NCBI RefSeq assembly: GCF_036324505.1 | Contig: NC_086368.1 | Location: forward strand, 248,001-312,000 | From: Eleginops maclovinus | Taxonomy: Eukaryota; Chordata; Actinopteri; Perciformes; Eleginopidae | Direction: 5' to 3' | DNA length: 64,000 nt | Part shown: positions 22,601-34,198 of the stretch, one piece after another | How positions within the stretch are numbered: the first letter of the stretch is position 1 | Layout of the letters: every line of letters starts with the position of its first letter | Program-made: the position numbers and the translations under genes | Notes under the pieces: generated by a model | Databases searched by the model: none | Seen by the model: the letters and a program-made list of their open reading frames with translations, nothing else | What the model was told of the DNA's origin: nothing

Positions 22601-23256
22601 TATGCAAACAAATGGGGCATGGTTAGCTCACAGATCCAGACCAAAGCAACAGCATAACAACACTGATTCAATCTCAGTAGCTCTTGTTTCACACTCCAGT
22701 ACTCTAAAGTGGTTTTCCAACCGCCAAAAAACACTTAATGGAGAAAGAAGAAGGAAACAAAAAAGGAGAAGGACTAGTGAATAAAGATAAGGCAAACTAA
22801 TCAGTGAAAAAAAGGCAGGGCAGCCAACATGGAAGATGTAGGTGGGCTCCAAGATGCCATGCTATCCTTAGCAGATCAAATTGATCAACACGGTTTACCA
22901 GCGGATAGTATTTTGGCCCATATTAAAGTATTTTTCAAAGTACTTTGGCGGATAAGTGCTCTTCGAGATATAGACATGGATGACAACGTTTTAAATACTT
23001 TGACACTGACTTAGCACCTTGTTTGTGTGGAAGATGTCCAAGAAGTTGGTACAAGTACAGGTGCTGGACGCCCGCCTCTGGATATTCCAGGCGATATGCT
23101 CGCTGTGTTATCTGGTCTATCAACCCGAGAAATCGCGGATCTGTTTGGTGTGTCATCCCGCATGTTTCAGAGGAGATCGGTCGAAGAAGGCCTAAGATTC
23201 AGCAAACCTAAAATCAAATTATTGCTCTATCGAGTTAATGTCATAAAAAATACAAA

Positions 23257-23310
23257 ACCATAGAAATAGAATATGAGTATACTACTATACTCATATTCTA
23301 TTTCTATGGT
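23257..23310. repeat. perfect 24-bp inverted repeat with 6-nt loop
   Basis: Arms 23257-23280 and 23287-23310 are exact complements (starting ACCATAGAAATAG) around ACTACT. It lies in the intron of integrase-like copy B and could be a MITE remnant or a hairpin-forming site. No related RNA gene is recognised. Confidence 0.85.
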
Positions 23311-24166
23311 CCACATAAAAAAGGCTGCCACTCTGACCATCCTGGATTGTCTGAAAAATGTAATACATCCATTATCCAGCTACGTTGATTTTAATGGGGA
23401 TGTCCTTTCTACTCCTATTGTATATCTATGGACGAGACTGTAGGGCAAAAACATTTAGAATACAATTAACATTAACAAAATTAAAACATTACTGACAAAC
23501 AATTATTCAATAGCAATATGATACGAAGAGATGGTTGAAACGGAGTATGTTTGTTAGAGAGGTGGATGTTTGTCAACAGTTAAAGTCAACGTTAGCTAAA
23601 ACATTAAAGTTGACATCACATATAAGTTAGGTCAGTTATTATTAACAGCTGCTCTGTGAGATTTGACTATTGTTACGTCGAAATCTGTTTGTATCGTGAA
23701 ATTAAGGTTTTTGTTTATTCATAAAAAATGAAAAAGTCAGATGTTTCCTTGGTTACACCTAACCAACGTTGCTGTTGCATATGTAATAAATACCTAATTT
23801 ATAATAACATTGAAAATATATATTTCTATACTCTGATACCGCTGGATATAAAATGATGCTGGGACATCTACGGTCCAGAAGTATACACCTTCAAAGTAAA
23901 AATTAACTGTGTTTGTTTAACTTCAATGTTCAACCCAATTCCAAATGACGTGGGTTTAGTCAGTCGTCAATTTGATTGTGCATATTCGTCTAACTTGTGC
24001 TACTTGCTGCTTGTTGAACAATTCAAGGAGCCACATGCTCCCTAGCCTTTACAATTAAACTTTATCAGTCCAAAATGTATATATTACTCCAGTAATAACA
24101 TCCTTCTAATTATGTTTTTTCTTCAGTTATTATTTCGTAATGTATGTGAATCTCCTTTTTCAATCA
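23311..24166. other. intron-like DNA of integrase copy B
   Basis: AT-rich, with no exon recognised. The exon that normally joins the helix-turn-helix part to the RASMRR part is partly missing. Confidence 0.35.
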
Positions 24167-24315
24167 GGGCATCAATTAAGGGCGTCAATGCGGCGAGTTG
24201 ATCCAGGAGCAATCTTGATGCAAAGGTTAACCATCCAGACTGCAAGGTGTCGTCAGTACAATATTCCTACACCAAATAGTCTATGGTATATAGACTATAA
24301 TCACAAGCTGATCAG

Positions 24316-25644
24316 GTTCGTTTTTCCTGCTGCTTTTTGAAATGTCAATCATAATGTAGTAGGCCACTGCTCTTGAACTTTTCTCCTCTAGTTCTGCAGT
24401 CCTGCAGTTCTTTGTTCCAAGCTTGTACCACACCACCGGAAATAACTAAATAGTTACATCATATGAAAAAACAGAGGTGAAGGTGTGATGCTGAAATAAG
24501 TAAGCCTGTCTACGGACATTGCGCCCCTGGAAGTATTGCGTGTGAGACCAATTTGATGGCTGATGAAAAAGTAACATTAAAAGATATATGGCCAGGTCGT
24601 TAATACCTAAAGATGCCTTTTTCCTTTTTTAATACAAAATATAACAATGTTAAGGGTTCTGTATGTTAGTTAGTTGAGGATATTAATTGAACTTCTTGTC
24701 TACTCATTTGATAATAATTGAATTTGAATTTCAAACAAAAACAAAAATAGATGCTACTAAAGGTGGAGTTCTTGCATGGGGGCATGCCATCTACCACATA
24801 CATCCTATCTAAAAATAAGCCTAAACAGGTAAATATGAGCTCTATGTTCTAAAGATTACCATAATGTCAGTGGTGTCCAATTTTATCCGCAAAGTAGTGT
24901 GAATGTGTTCCAACAAAGCAGTGACACATGACCTCACAACTAGTTGGTGCACTGGAATCAGCAGTGTCTCTGTTTGGTTGAAATGCACCCTCACTGACAC
25001 TTAGTTGGACATCCATGATGTATGTTGGCATTTTCAAAGGTATGAACATGATCCAGAATATGTCTCAATTCCAAACAGTACCAGGAAATTGCCGGGCGGC
25101 AGAATTTAAGTTTGAAATCACATGTTTCTTCTTCATATTTACTGTGTTAGGGCACTGTATTAGCACTTGAGGTGGATTAATCAGTGTTAGCCTACCAACA
25201 CTCTCAGGACCTATTGGTAAAGTCGTTTTAAGGAGATTAGCCTACCGGAAACCAACATCTTAGCACCTTATGTGATTCCATCTTCAGTACAAATGAGTAC
25301 TTTAAAGTATAATTTTTCACCCAGGTGACAAATCAGCGTGGCTTGGTAAAGTAAATTAAGCCACTGAATTTTCTAATTTATGCTTATTTGCTTATTTATG
25401 TACAACTTGTTTTACATAAAGAAGTTTTAAGAAGGATAAAATATGCAATGTACGATAAGGTTTTGTGATATTGCAGGACATTTTGCCATTGCAATATCAA
25501 ATGTTATCACCCAACCTGCCACAACCATACCCCTCGAACCCTAGCCCTAACCTAGCTTAAGGAACAAGATGTGCCTCTATCAACTGTGATTTGGACATGA
25601 GGCCCCAATGAAATAACAGATTAATCCTGTTATATTTCATACAG
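24316..25644. other. intron-like DNA of integrase copy B
   Basis: Non-coding between two recognised exons. No repeat is identified with confidence. Confidence 0.35.
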
Positions 25645-25768
25645 ATGGAGGATTATTGTTCATGGTGGCATTGATGGATCCTCCGGGCTAATTGTTTACT
25701 TAAGTAGTGCCACCAACAACTGAGTTACAACTGTTCATGAAGGCTGCTTTGGCCAATATCGAGTTAGG

Positions 25769-25910
25769 TATCAGAATCAGAAGTACTTTATTTATCCAAA
25801 ACTGCCAAAGAAAAAGAAGCATAACAAATAATTAGAAATACATTTTTTAATTAAATTGAGAAATATACAAATGTACAAATAGTGCAATGAAATGGAATAT
25901 TAAATCAGTA
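25769..25910 (+). repeat. SINE-type tail inserted in integrase copy B
   Basis: Starts TATCAGAATCAGAAGTACTT, then TTTATTTATCC and an AT-rich tail. It is the same tail type as at 48174. It interrupts the integrase core exon after about 25768. Confidence 0.55.
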
Positions 25911-26686
25911 TAGTGTTTCCTCTCCTCTCCTCTGTGAGGAGCTGCTGCTGCACGCTGTGCGTGCTGCAGGACTTCCGCCCCGTGTGGCGGGTGTCTGCAG
26001 GATCGGTAAATTAAATCCATCATTCAGTGTTCTTGGGAGGCCGTCGTTTATATTTGTGACTTTGTTATACTTGCTGCTACTCCCGTTAACTTCCAGAAAC
26101 TTACTATGGCTATTATTCTTTAGGGTCTGCCTAGACCCTGAAGAAGGCTTTCCAAGAGAAGACCTTTCTTTTGAATGTAAAATTATGTTGGATATCTCCA
26201 GATAAATGTACTTTTTTCTCCTTACAGATCTGACAAGGGGGGGTAAGAATGTTAGGGTTGTTCATTTCACGGTCCAAACACAGGGGGAGAACAGGAACTC
26301 TCATATTTCTGGATGGAGTGTATGGAGGATTTGAAAAATAATAATAATTAAAGGATGATGAAACCGGGAGAAAAAGCCTGTCCCTCCAAACTCAAGATTT
26401 CTAACAATAATTAAATTTAGGCGGGGCAGGGGGTGATAGCAGGGAGTTTAACTGGCAGTTCATAACAAGTTCAACACAATTTTTAATTTGCCACCACTGC
26501 CTTAAATCCAGCTCTCACTTCTCTCATCACTGTGTTCACACTCCTCTGTCTCAACATAAGTGTCAATCAGCAATTCCTCATAAGAACATTGTACAACTTT
26601 TCCATCCTGCTAACTGTTGAATAATATGAACTGCCAAAAATAAAATATAAAGGCTGTATTTCATTGTTTCTTTTACAGACTTGGCC
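25911..26686. other. unassigned DNA between integrase exons
   Basis: GC-richer at 25920-26000 (CTGCTGCTGCACGCTG) and otherwise unremarkable. No gene is supported; the open frame at 25957-26205 has no known domain. Confidence 0.3.
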
Positions 26687-27300
26687 ACCTTTGGAGAGAT
26701 GTGTATGAAAATGTTCTTGATATGTTCTACACAATATTCATCCAGCTGGAGGCCCAAGGATTACTCAATCCTGACCAAGAAATTGACCTGTATGCACTAC
26801 ACCGGTGCTTCATTCCACATATTCAGCATCATCTTCAGTGTTTCAAGGAGGCATAGAAACACCATGGACTGAAGACTGCAAGCCACTGTTCACCTTTACA
26901 GTTGTGGTTACTAAACAACAAAAAGGGACAATATTTCTCACAAGTAAACAATGTTTTTTAGATGATATAATGTATACCATCTTATCCCCTGGCTCAATTA
27001 TTTATTTAAAAGACATTCCACAGGACCCACAGTGTAATTGCTTACACATTCTGCACGGCTTGGTCCTTTTGTATGTCGGGTTGGTGAGGATTATGGTGTG
27101 GACTTGGAAGGACCAAGGTCTTTGTTCCTGAGATCCAGGTCCTGCACCTTAACCGAACAAGACCTTGTGGCCCTACAAAACCCCCATGTTCCTCTTAGTG
27201 TTGTACGTTTCACCGATACTAGAAAGGTACCGCGATATCCTGCCGTTAAAATCGTTTCCGTTTTCCAATTCCACCATTTCATTAGAATCGGTACTTTAAG

Positions 27301-27477
27301 GCCACGGCCGTGGCGCAACTGGCTGGGGCACCTGAACCGTACACCAGTGACCCGGGTTCGATTCCCGACCCGTGGACCTTTCCGGATCCTACCCCAACTC
27401 TCTCTCCCACTTTCCTGTCACTCTCCACTGTCCTATCCGATTAAAGGCAAAAAGCCCCCAAAAAATAACTTTAAAAA
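27301..27477 (+). mobile_element. tRNA-derived SINE with 17-bp target duplication
   Basis: The head resembles a tRNA gene, with an A-box-like TGGCGCAACTGG and a B box GGGTTCGATTCCC (near 27353). It is followed by a body rich in CTCTCTCCC and CACTGTCC and an A-rich end. The flanks 27284-27300 and 27478-27494 are the same 17 bp with one difference, which marks target-primed insertion. The tRNA head is not a tRNA gene. Confidence 0.85.
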
Positions 27478-27631
27478 AGAATCAGTACTTTAAGAATGAC
27501 ATTATTTTAATAAGAGCAGTATTTCCTGTGTGTGTTCAGCGCTCCACTTCCACTCCATACAGCCGTGTCTGCAGTGCCTCCCCTCTCTCATGCACGCTCT
27601 AGCTGTCATATCATGTGACAAAACGAGAAGC

Positions 27632-28057
27632 ATGGCTGCAAGTGCGAGTGCTATAGAGCTCCTGCGGTCACGTGACTTTTGGTTGGGAGCCACCATTTTG
27701 GCAGTCAACATGACCACCGGTGCCAGTGTTTTCTTACCGAGCGAGTATACTTCTCATTTTAATTCAAGTGAAATTCGGCTTTATAGTACAAAATTAGAGA
27801 GATTAAATATAAGCGACCCATATAATTCACCCGGTGTGCTTTTCAAGAGCATAACCTCCTGCTCTGAAGACGATGTACCCGACTTGCGCTACGCAGACAT
27901 CCACAGCTATCTTGTAAGCTTTCCATCAGTGTACTCAGGAGACTCCCTCAGAGCGTACAAAAGCTTGGAGGCTTACAAATGGTGTCAGTCCGGCTTCGTA
28001 AACAACATTCAACTGTGGAGTCTTACATCCAAAAACTTCGGCATCATCACTGCAAGG
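27632..28057 (+). pseudogene. exon of a YqaJ/SWIM-type multi-copy family
   Basis: One 142-codon open exon, from ATG at 27632 to a canonical GTAAGT donor at 28058. Residues DLRYADIHSYLVSF and AYKSLEAYKWCQSGFV resemble the N-terminal part of fish proteins that carry a SWIM zinc finger and a YqaJ-type exonuclease domain. None of those later domains is visible in the following kilobase, so this is a 5' fragment or a gene with distant exons. Recognition is by pattern memory only. It sits just after a SINE and before the SAMD3-like element, among multi-copy families. Confidence 0.45.
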
Positions 28058-29382
28058 GTAAGTATTAAATTATTCCAGTTTGATAGGCAGTGTCACGTTA
28101 GCATTGTTTGTTTATTAGCTTGGCTAGCTACGGAAGTGTCACGTTAGCATGTTTTTTAGCTTGGATAGCTACTGCAGTGCATCTGTAACTTGCTAGTTTG
28201 TATTTTTGATCGTACTCAACCAAAGTGGCTGGCGTTTTTTACCTTTATTTATCTGTTTCTTCTGTTAAAAACCTCCAGTCTCGTTTTATGTCTCCTCTTC
28301 TCTGGAGATGGAAGGTAATCGAAAATTGAGGGGATAAAATCCGGACTCAACGGATTATCACTCTTTCTCCCTACAAAATAAGAAGGAATATTTCAACACG
28401 GGTTTGTTTACCACTAGCTTGCTACAAGCTAACTTGTCTCCTCTTCATAACTACACTTTTCGCAGCATACACACTTACAGCCAATCAGCTCTGATTTATG
28501 AGATGACATTTTAGTTGGACTGTGAGCGCTTTGCCCCACTCCAGAGCAGCAATGCAGTGAGAACTAAACATGATCTTAAAATATATTAAAATATATATTT
28601 TAAACATATTTTGGGAATTATTATTTTAATTCATTTTTGCTGTTCGTAGAATGGGCTGTGCCCCACCTGCCCCTAATGACGAGGCACCACTGGTCACGGC
28701 TGAAATAATATTATACAATAAAAATAAAGAAGTAAAAACAATAATTGTGGCTTGATATTGAGTAAGAAAAAAGTTGATAAACTTAGTGAGACCTGGTTGG
28801 TCTGCGGGTATTTCTCCATGTTAACCATATCGTGTAACTGTGACCTTTTGAGGGGGTGAAATCGTGTCATCCTCACATCTCCCAGTGACATTTTCACTTC
28901 TCGTGACACTAGGTTGATTTAGTCAGCTTGAGACGCTACCACTGTTTGAGACTGAGAGAACTGAGACAAAAACGGACGAGGCCGCTATGCTCTCCGTATC
29001 TCACAATTACCCTAAGTGAGTCATGAAACTGCGTGCAACAGAGCCTCTGTGAATTTCGTATAAAAGTCAACAAAACATTAGCTGGTACATTAACAGGGCA
29101 TTGTATTATGATTAAATATCAAGAAAATCTAAAGAAATTGTGACATAGGACCAACCTTTTTTCTCCATGCAATGCTTTTAGTCGACACAAAGACAACACA
29201 GACTGACTGCATCACTAATGCTAACTGTTAGAATAATCAATATATTGAAACGGAACATTAAATGATATAATTCACTGTTTCCCGACGGATGTTGTTGTTT
29301 TTAGCCTCAGATAGCATGTAGCTAATAGTTTATCGAATATATGAGTGGAGGGAGAATGTTGCGTGGAGTTACACACCGCCTC
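28058..29382. other. unassigned DNA with a short tandem duplication
   Basis: A segment AGTGTCACGTTAGCAT...TTAGCTTG occurs at about 28089 and again near 28134. No following exon of the YqaJ-like family is found. The segment CCCCACCTGCCCCTAATGAC (28661-28680) may be an old hAT end but cannot be proved. Confidence 0.3.
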
Positions 29383-29945
29383 TACACTGTAAAAAAAGGA
29401 AATTACAGTTGTTGTACTTACACACAATTTTATTGTAAGCTAATTCAGAAATACAATTTTGTCATCTAACAAATAAATTAATGTTTGCCCAACTCAATAT
29501 TCTCAGAATTTGGTCAACAAGGAAATTTGATTCACCAAAACAAGATTTTTTGTTTCCCTCAACTTTCTAACAAGATTAGAAAGATTCTAACACAAAAAAT
29601 TAAGTTTCCTCAACTGTATGTTCATGGACACGCCTACTACGGGGTTTCCTTCCTGTCTCCATGGACATACACAGGTCTCCACGAGTCGACCGTTCTACCA
29701 TTTTCCCTCGAAGTTGAGAGGATTGCCAGACGTGAGATTCATATCAGGTAATTATTGTTATTTCTCTAAAATATGACTTAATAGAATGCGTAAGGCAAAT
29801 AATTGAAGATAGATTTGGTCGCTGAACTAACCAGCGTCGTATATTTAATGTATTTCAACCAAATTAGCAAAGTTATTAGCTGATTTTAGTTTGCTAACTT
29901 AATGCTAATTTTTGAACGTGATGTTCTATGCACAGTCAGTAGCAG

Positions 29946-30196
29946 CAAATTGCTAAAATATTCAACTTAATTGAATGTACTCTATACACATGTTGTATAA
30001 GGACCGCGTGTGTTGCTGAAAGAACTGTCTGCTTAACAATCAAGCAGTAGTAGCTAGCGATAGCGACAGTAGCGCTAACATTGGTTGTAGAGGGAGAGTT
30101 AGAGTTTGTGCCCTTGTGTCTTAACTGAAGTAGAGGGAGAAGTAGCGCGAGGCTAGGCGAGGCTAGTTTGTGGGGTAACCTACATACAGGGCATTC
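29946..30196 (+). repeat. copy 1 of a ~250-bp duplicated segment
   Basis: Matches 33826-34040 (shared GCTAAAATATTCAACTTAAT, GCGACAGTAGCGCTAACATT and GGGTAACCTACATACAGGGC). The two copies flank the nested hAT D, so the tandem duplication predates that insertion or was split by it. Confidence 0.85.
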
Positions 30197-30354
30197 GTAA
30201 ATTGTCACTCCGAGCACATTCTGAAACTTTTTAACCGTTCGAAACACTTCCCAGAAAGACAGTATTTCACCAGTCTCATGATACTGTCAAATCCATAGAC
30301 TGTATATATCGGTTAAAACGTTTCAGAGTGTGCTGGAGTGGCAATTTACGAACG
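30191..30354. mobile_element. MITE-like inverted repeat
   Basis: About 46-bp arms: GCATTCGTAAATTGTCACTC at the left and its imperfect complement ending TTTACGAACGC at the right, with a ~70-bp middle. It is absent from the second copy of the duplicated segment (34022-34040), so it inserted after the duplication. The flanks do not show a clean target duplication. Confidence 0.6.
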
Positions 30355-30362
30355 CACCCATA

Positions 30363-30370
30363 GACTTATA
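30363..30370. repeat. left 8-bp target-site duplication of hAT D
   Basis: GACTTATA, repeated exactly at 33702-33709. Confidence 0.92.
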
Positions 30371-33300
30371 CATAGCCGTGGGAAGTAGGGGTGCTGGGGG
30401 TGCTGCAGCACCCCCTGCTGGAGGTCTGGTCCCGACAGTTGGAATATCGTAGCAGCCCCGCCAGTTGACAAAAAAAAACTAACGATAAAATACATAAACT
30501 ATTAAATGCATAAAATGTCTAAAATTTAAAATTATGTTGTGTAATATGGTTTAATACAGTTTCTTAATTATTACAAAAATAATCTTCAAAACGTTTTCGA
30601 TAGCGCTGTGCATTCTGGTTATATCAGATGTCATATGAAGTAGCCACGGGATTGTTTAAGCTAAAATGGCAGCCTGAACGTTAAAATGGCACAGAAACGA
30701 ATTTCAGATTTTTTCAGTGGATTACCAATACCAGTGTCTAAAACCAGTAGGTCTACACCACCAGAGTGTCTCCAGATTGGAGAAACGGAAACAAATCCAG
30801 CTAGCAGCAGCAGTTCATCCTCCGTTTCAGAAGATGCAGAGATCACTGACACAAATGATGACGGTAATAACGGCCCTCCAAAGCCCGCCACGTCTCTGCA
30901 CAATGCTGCTGCCACTGACAGTGGATGTGTACCCACTGAGCCTTTCCAACCGTTGAACTTTAATTTTCCTGGTCGACGTTGTGGGAATGAAACGTACAGC
31001 CGTACATTTTCACCATCCTGGTTTAACAGGTGGAAGTGGCTACATTATGTTCCAGAGATAGATCGTGTCTTGTGTTTTGCTTGCCTGAGAGCCAAAGAAA
31101 AAAGACTAATCAATGCTGATAGTGTTCGTGCAGACAACCCATTTCTGTCGGGTGGTTTCGGAAACTGGCGTAAGGCTACCTCAAAATTCAACGAACATGA
31201 AAAATCTAAACTGCACACAGACTCCATTCAGAGACTTGCTGCACTGGAAGGCACACCGATTAACGCTCTCTTATCTGATGCGGTTTGCAAACAACAGGCG
31301 ACTGCTCGTCATGTTTTGGAACTACTGTTCAGAAGTATTCGTTTTTTGGGCAGCAAAGGTATTCCGTTCAGGGGAGACACTACACGTGATGGTATACTGT
31401 TTGGATACATGCTGGAGCGAACATATGATCTTCCGAAGGAAAGAGAGTGGATTATGAGACGAGACAATTGGATGTCAAACACCATACAGAACGAGATCAT
31501 TCAACAGTTCGCGCATGCAATTCAGAGGAACATTGTCGGCAATTCTTCCGAATCCATGTTTTATGGACTAGTTGCTGATGGCACTACTGACATTAGCACC
31601 ACAGAACAGTTCTCATGTTGTTTGCAGTTTGTTGACAGCAGCCTGGAGGCGCATTGCTTGTTTTGGGGTTTTTATAATGCTCCTGACTCTACCGGACAAA
31701 CTTTATTTTCTTGCATCAAGGATGTGTTTTTGAGACTGAACATTCCGATTGAAAGACTTATTGCTTATTGTTTTGATGGCGCTAGTAATATGTCCGGCTG
31801 TTTCTCAGGAGTCCAGGCCCGTCTGAAAGAACTGTGCCCTCTGTCCATGTACGTTCACTGCAACAACCACGCACTTGATTTAGTTCTCCAAGAAGTCGCC
31901 TGCGAAGTTGGCCTAGTGGCCGATACATTAAACTTTGTGCGGGGTGTTGCTGGTGTGATACGAGAGTCGTCAAAGCTTTAACAGCTTTATGAATCGCTTT
32001 TCAGTAGTTGCGACGAGGTTGCAGTTAACATCCTAGGCCTGTGCCCAACCAGGTGGTGTGTGCGGGCCACAGCCATCAGGCGCATATGTTCATCTTACAA
32101 CACTCTGCTGGCCACACTAACGTTGTTGAAAGATGACAAAACCACAAGAGGTGACAGCAGAGCAAAGATTGTCGGGCTGTGGAAGCAAGCCCGTAAAGGC
32201 AGAACTCTCTTCGGCCTGCTCTGTTGCCAGGCACTGTTTGAACCGTGTGAGGCTGTGGCACGGAAGCTGCAGAGCTCCACAATGAGTGCGCTTGGCACAC
32301 TTGAGTGCGCAAATGTACTGAAAAACAGCATTGCGGCCCTTCGAGACGACCCAAATGTTGTGCAGATGTTTCAGAAGGTGGAAGAACATTCCTCAAGAAT
32401 GGATCTCAAAATGCCAGAAACGAGAGAGAGCAGAACCCCGGCACGATTTAGGCAAACTGCAGAGCCAGAAGCACTCACTCGCAGCGCACCAACAGCCTCT
32501 TGGAAACGGGAATTCTATGAGGCTGTCGATCTAGTTTCAGGGGAGCTTCAAAGAAGGTTCGACCAAGAGACTTTGACGCTAGCGGGGAAAAGAGAGAGGG
32601 CAGTTATAGCAGCAGCACAGGGAGAAACAGTGGACTTGGACAGCCTTCAGCTTCCTATGGAGCTGGACAACTGCCGCCTTGATCTCCAGCTTAAAATGCT
32701 GAACACTGTCACCAAGGAGTCTCGGTGCACCACAGTTAAAGATGTAGCAGCACGTCTTTGTAATCTCCATCCACAGACGAGAGCTCTCTTTTCTGAGGTT
32801 GAGAAAGTCATCCAGTTATGTCTGGCTCTGCCAATATCAGTGGCCTCATCGGAACGATCGTTCTCCACTTTGAGAAGGTTAAAGACTTGGTTAAGGTCCA
32901 CAATGACACAGAAGAGGCTGACGCATCTTTCATTGATGAATGTCCACAAAGACATTATGGATGATGTGGACATGAATGCGCTCATGAGAGATTTTATTTC
33001 CATGACGCCTGAGCGTCAGTCCGTGTTTGGAGTAGTACTGTGAAAGGCCCAACGGTAAGCGCTTGATTTGATCAGCTCAGCTGCCACCGAGCAGTGTACT
33101 GTAAATACTTCGACGCTGACTTTTTTGTTTTTCATGTCAGTTGAGATTGTTGAGATATAATAACTGTTCTCAGTTGTGTGCGATTCTAAGGTACAGCCTA
33201 TAAAAGGTTGAACTAAATGCTTGTTCAGTAGTAGTTGATGCCGTAGTAGCTCTGACCGTGAGACTGATGTGTCAGAGCACACCGAATAAATACGCCAAGT

Positions 33301-33701
33301 ACGGCTAAAGATAATTCACTCTCCGTGTATGCTTTTCCTCCGAATGCAACGTTATCTGTGCAACAGTAGTGCACCACAGCTCAACAGATACTAATAGACA
33401 TATTGTGCATTCTTCCCTGCCCCTGAGAACACTGCAGGTTTCTGTTGATGCTTGTTTGGTTTAATGTTTTTTCGGAAGTCGCTCATTTACAATACCGTCT
33501 TTAAAGCTGTAAACATTTTTTTATTGAAATAAGTAGCCTTTTGTTTTAGTGTTCACATCACAGTAGCCTATCTGGTTTACAATGAAATACATCGTGTGGT
33601 GTTTAAATATTGCGCACACGTATGCCTGTCTTTTATTTAGCCTATCGGAACACCTCTCAGTCTTCAGCATCCCCAACACAAATCATCTTCCCACGGCTAT
33701 G
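30371..33701 (+). mobile_element. nearly complete hAT transposon D (ZMYM1-like)
   Basis: A 3331-bp element with CATAGCCGTGGGAAG at the left and CTTCCCACGGCTATG at the right, flanked by a perfect 8-bp duplication GACTTATA. One long transposase frame lies inside with a single internal stop. The subterminal left region is rich in GGGGTGCTGGGGGTGCTGCA, as in other hAT elements of this type. It is nested in the SAMD3-like composite region. Confidence 0.92.
30686..33043 (+). pseudogene. hAT transposase, ZMYM1-like, one premature stop
   Basis: About 785 codons in one frame, broken only by a TAA at 31979-31981; the downstream part resumes in the same frame. Domains: an N-terminal MAQKRISDFFSGLP motif typical of these proteins, an acidic serine-rich linker (about 30-60), a TTF-type zinc finger (FSPSWFNRWKWLHYV, CFACLRAKEK, HEKSKLH), an RNase-H-like core with LVADGTTDIS (about 290), YCFDGASNMSGC (about 360) and HCNNHALDL, and a C-terminal dimerisation region with LPISVASSERSFSTLRRLK (near 32830-32880). 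The single stop means it was active until recently, or that readthrough would be needed. Confidence 0.88.
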
Positions 33702-33828
33702 GACTTATATATTGACTGATATATTTTTTCTCTCGCATTAATGAATGCTGCTGTGGTTTTGAATTTACTGGTTTACTTTTAATTTGACTGTTCAGTAATT
33801 CATGGAAAATAAATATCTAAACTTAAAA
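33702..33828 (+). repeat. copy 1 of a ~120-bp duplicated segment, with right hAT D target duplication
   Basis: The right target duplication GACTTATA is at 33702-33709. The following sequence (GGTTTTGAATTTACTGGTTT, then TTCATGGAAAATAAATAT) recurs at 34055-34168. Together with 29946 and 33826 this shows a larger tandem duplication around hAT D. Confidence 0.8.
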
Positions 33829-34168
33829 TTGCTAAAATATTCAACTTAATTGAATGTACTCCATACACATGTTGCATAAGGACCGCGTGTGTTGCAGAAA
33901 GAACCATGTGATGTCTGCTTAACAATCAAGCAGTAGTAGCTAGTGATAGCGACAGTAGCGCTAACATTGGTTGTGGAGGGAGCAGTAGCACGAGGATAGG
34001 CAAGGGCTAGGTTGTGGGGTAACCTACATACAGGGCATTCAGTACTAATATATAGACTTATATATTGATCACTTGATATATTTTTTCTCTGCTGTGGTTT
34101 TGAATTTACTGGTTTACTTTTAATTGGACTGTTCAGTCATTTATGGAAAATGAATATCTAAACATAAT
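33829..34168 (+). repeat. second copies of the duplicated segments
   Basis: 33829-34040 matches 29946-30196, and 34055-34168 matches 33702-33828. The unit copied is therefore about 350 bp without the MITE and the hAT. Confidence 0.8.
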
Positions 34169-34198
34169 CTGCACTTGAATAATTTATGGTGTCAACAG

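Larger units (their letters stand above)
22829..27190 (+). pseudogene. integrase-core family protein, copy B (broken)
   Basis: A split copy of the same multi-copy family as copy A. Pieces in order: 22829-23220 (MEDVGGLQDAMLSLADQIDQ, a TAG at 23012-23014, then GRPPLDIPGDMLAVLSGLST and a helix-turn-helix-like EIADLFGVSSRMF); 24167-24315 (RASMRRVDPGAILMQRLT to HKLIR, then a GT donor); 25645-25768 (IIVHGGIDGSSGLIVYL, the start of the integrase core, cut by a SINE-like tail); about 26688-26940 (LWRDVYENVLDMF to PLQLWLLNN, with TGG changed to TAG near 26853); and a weak last part at 27085-27190 (YGVDLEGP, LTEQDLVALQN). Several stops, frameshifts and a missing core segment make it dead. Host domestication cannot be judged from this copy. 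Confidence 0.7.

Noticed and set aside
27301..27370. tRNA gene
   Set aside because: A and B box present, but body and 17-bp target duplication show it is a SINE head.
28661..28700. Possible hAT end GAGGCACCACTG
   Set aside because: No matching opposite end found within the region.
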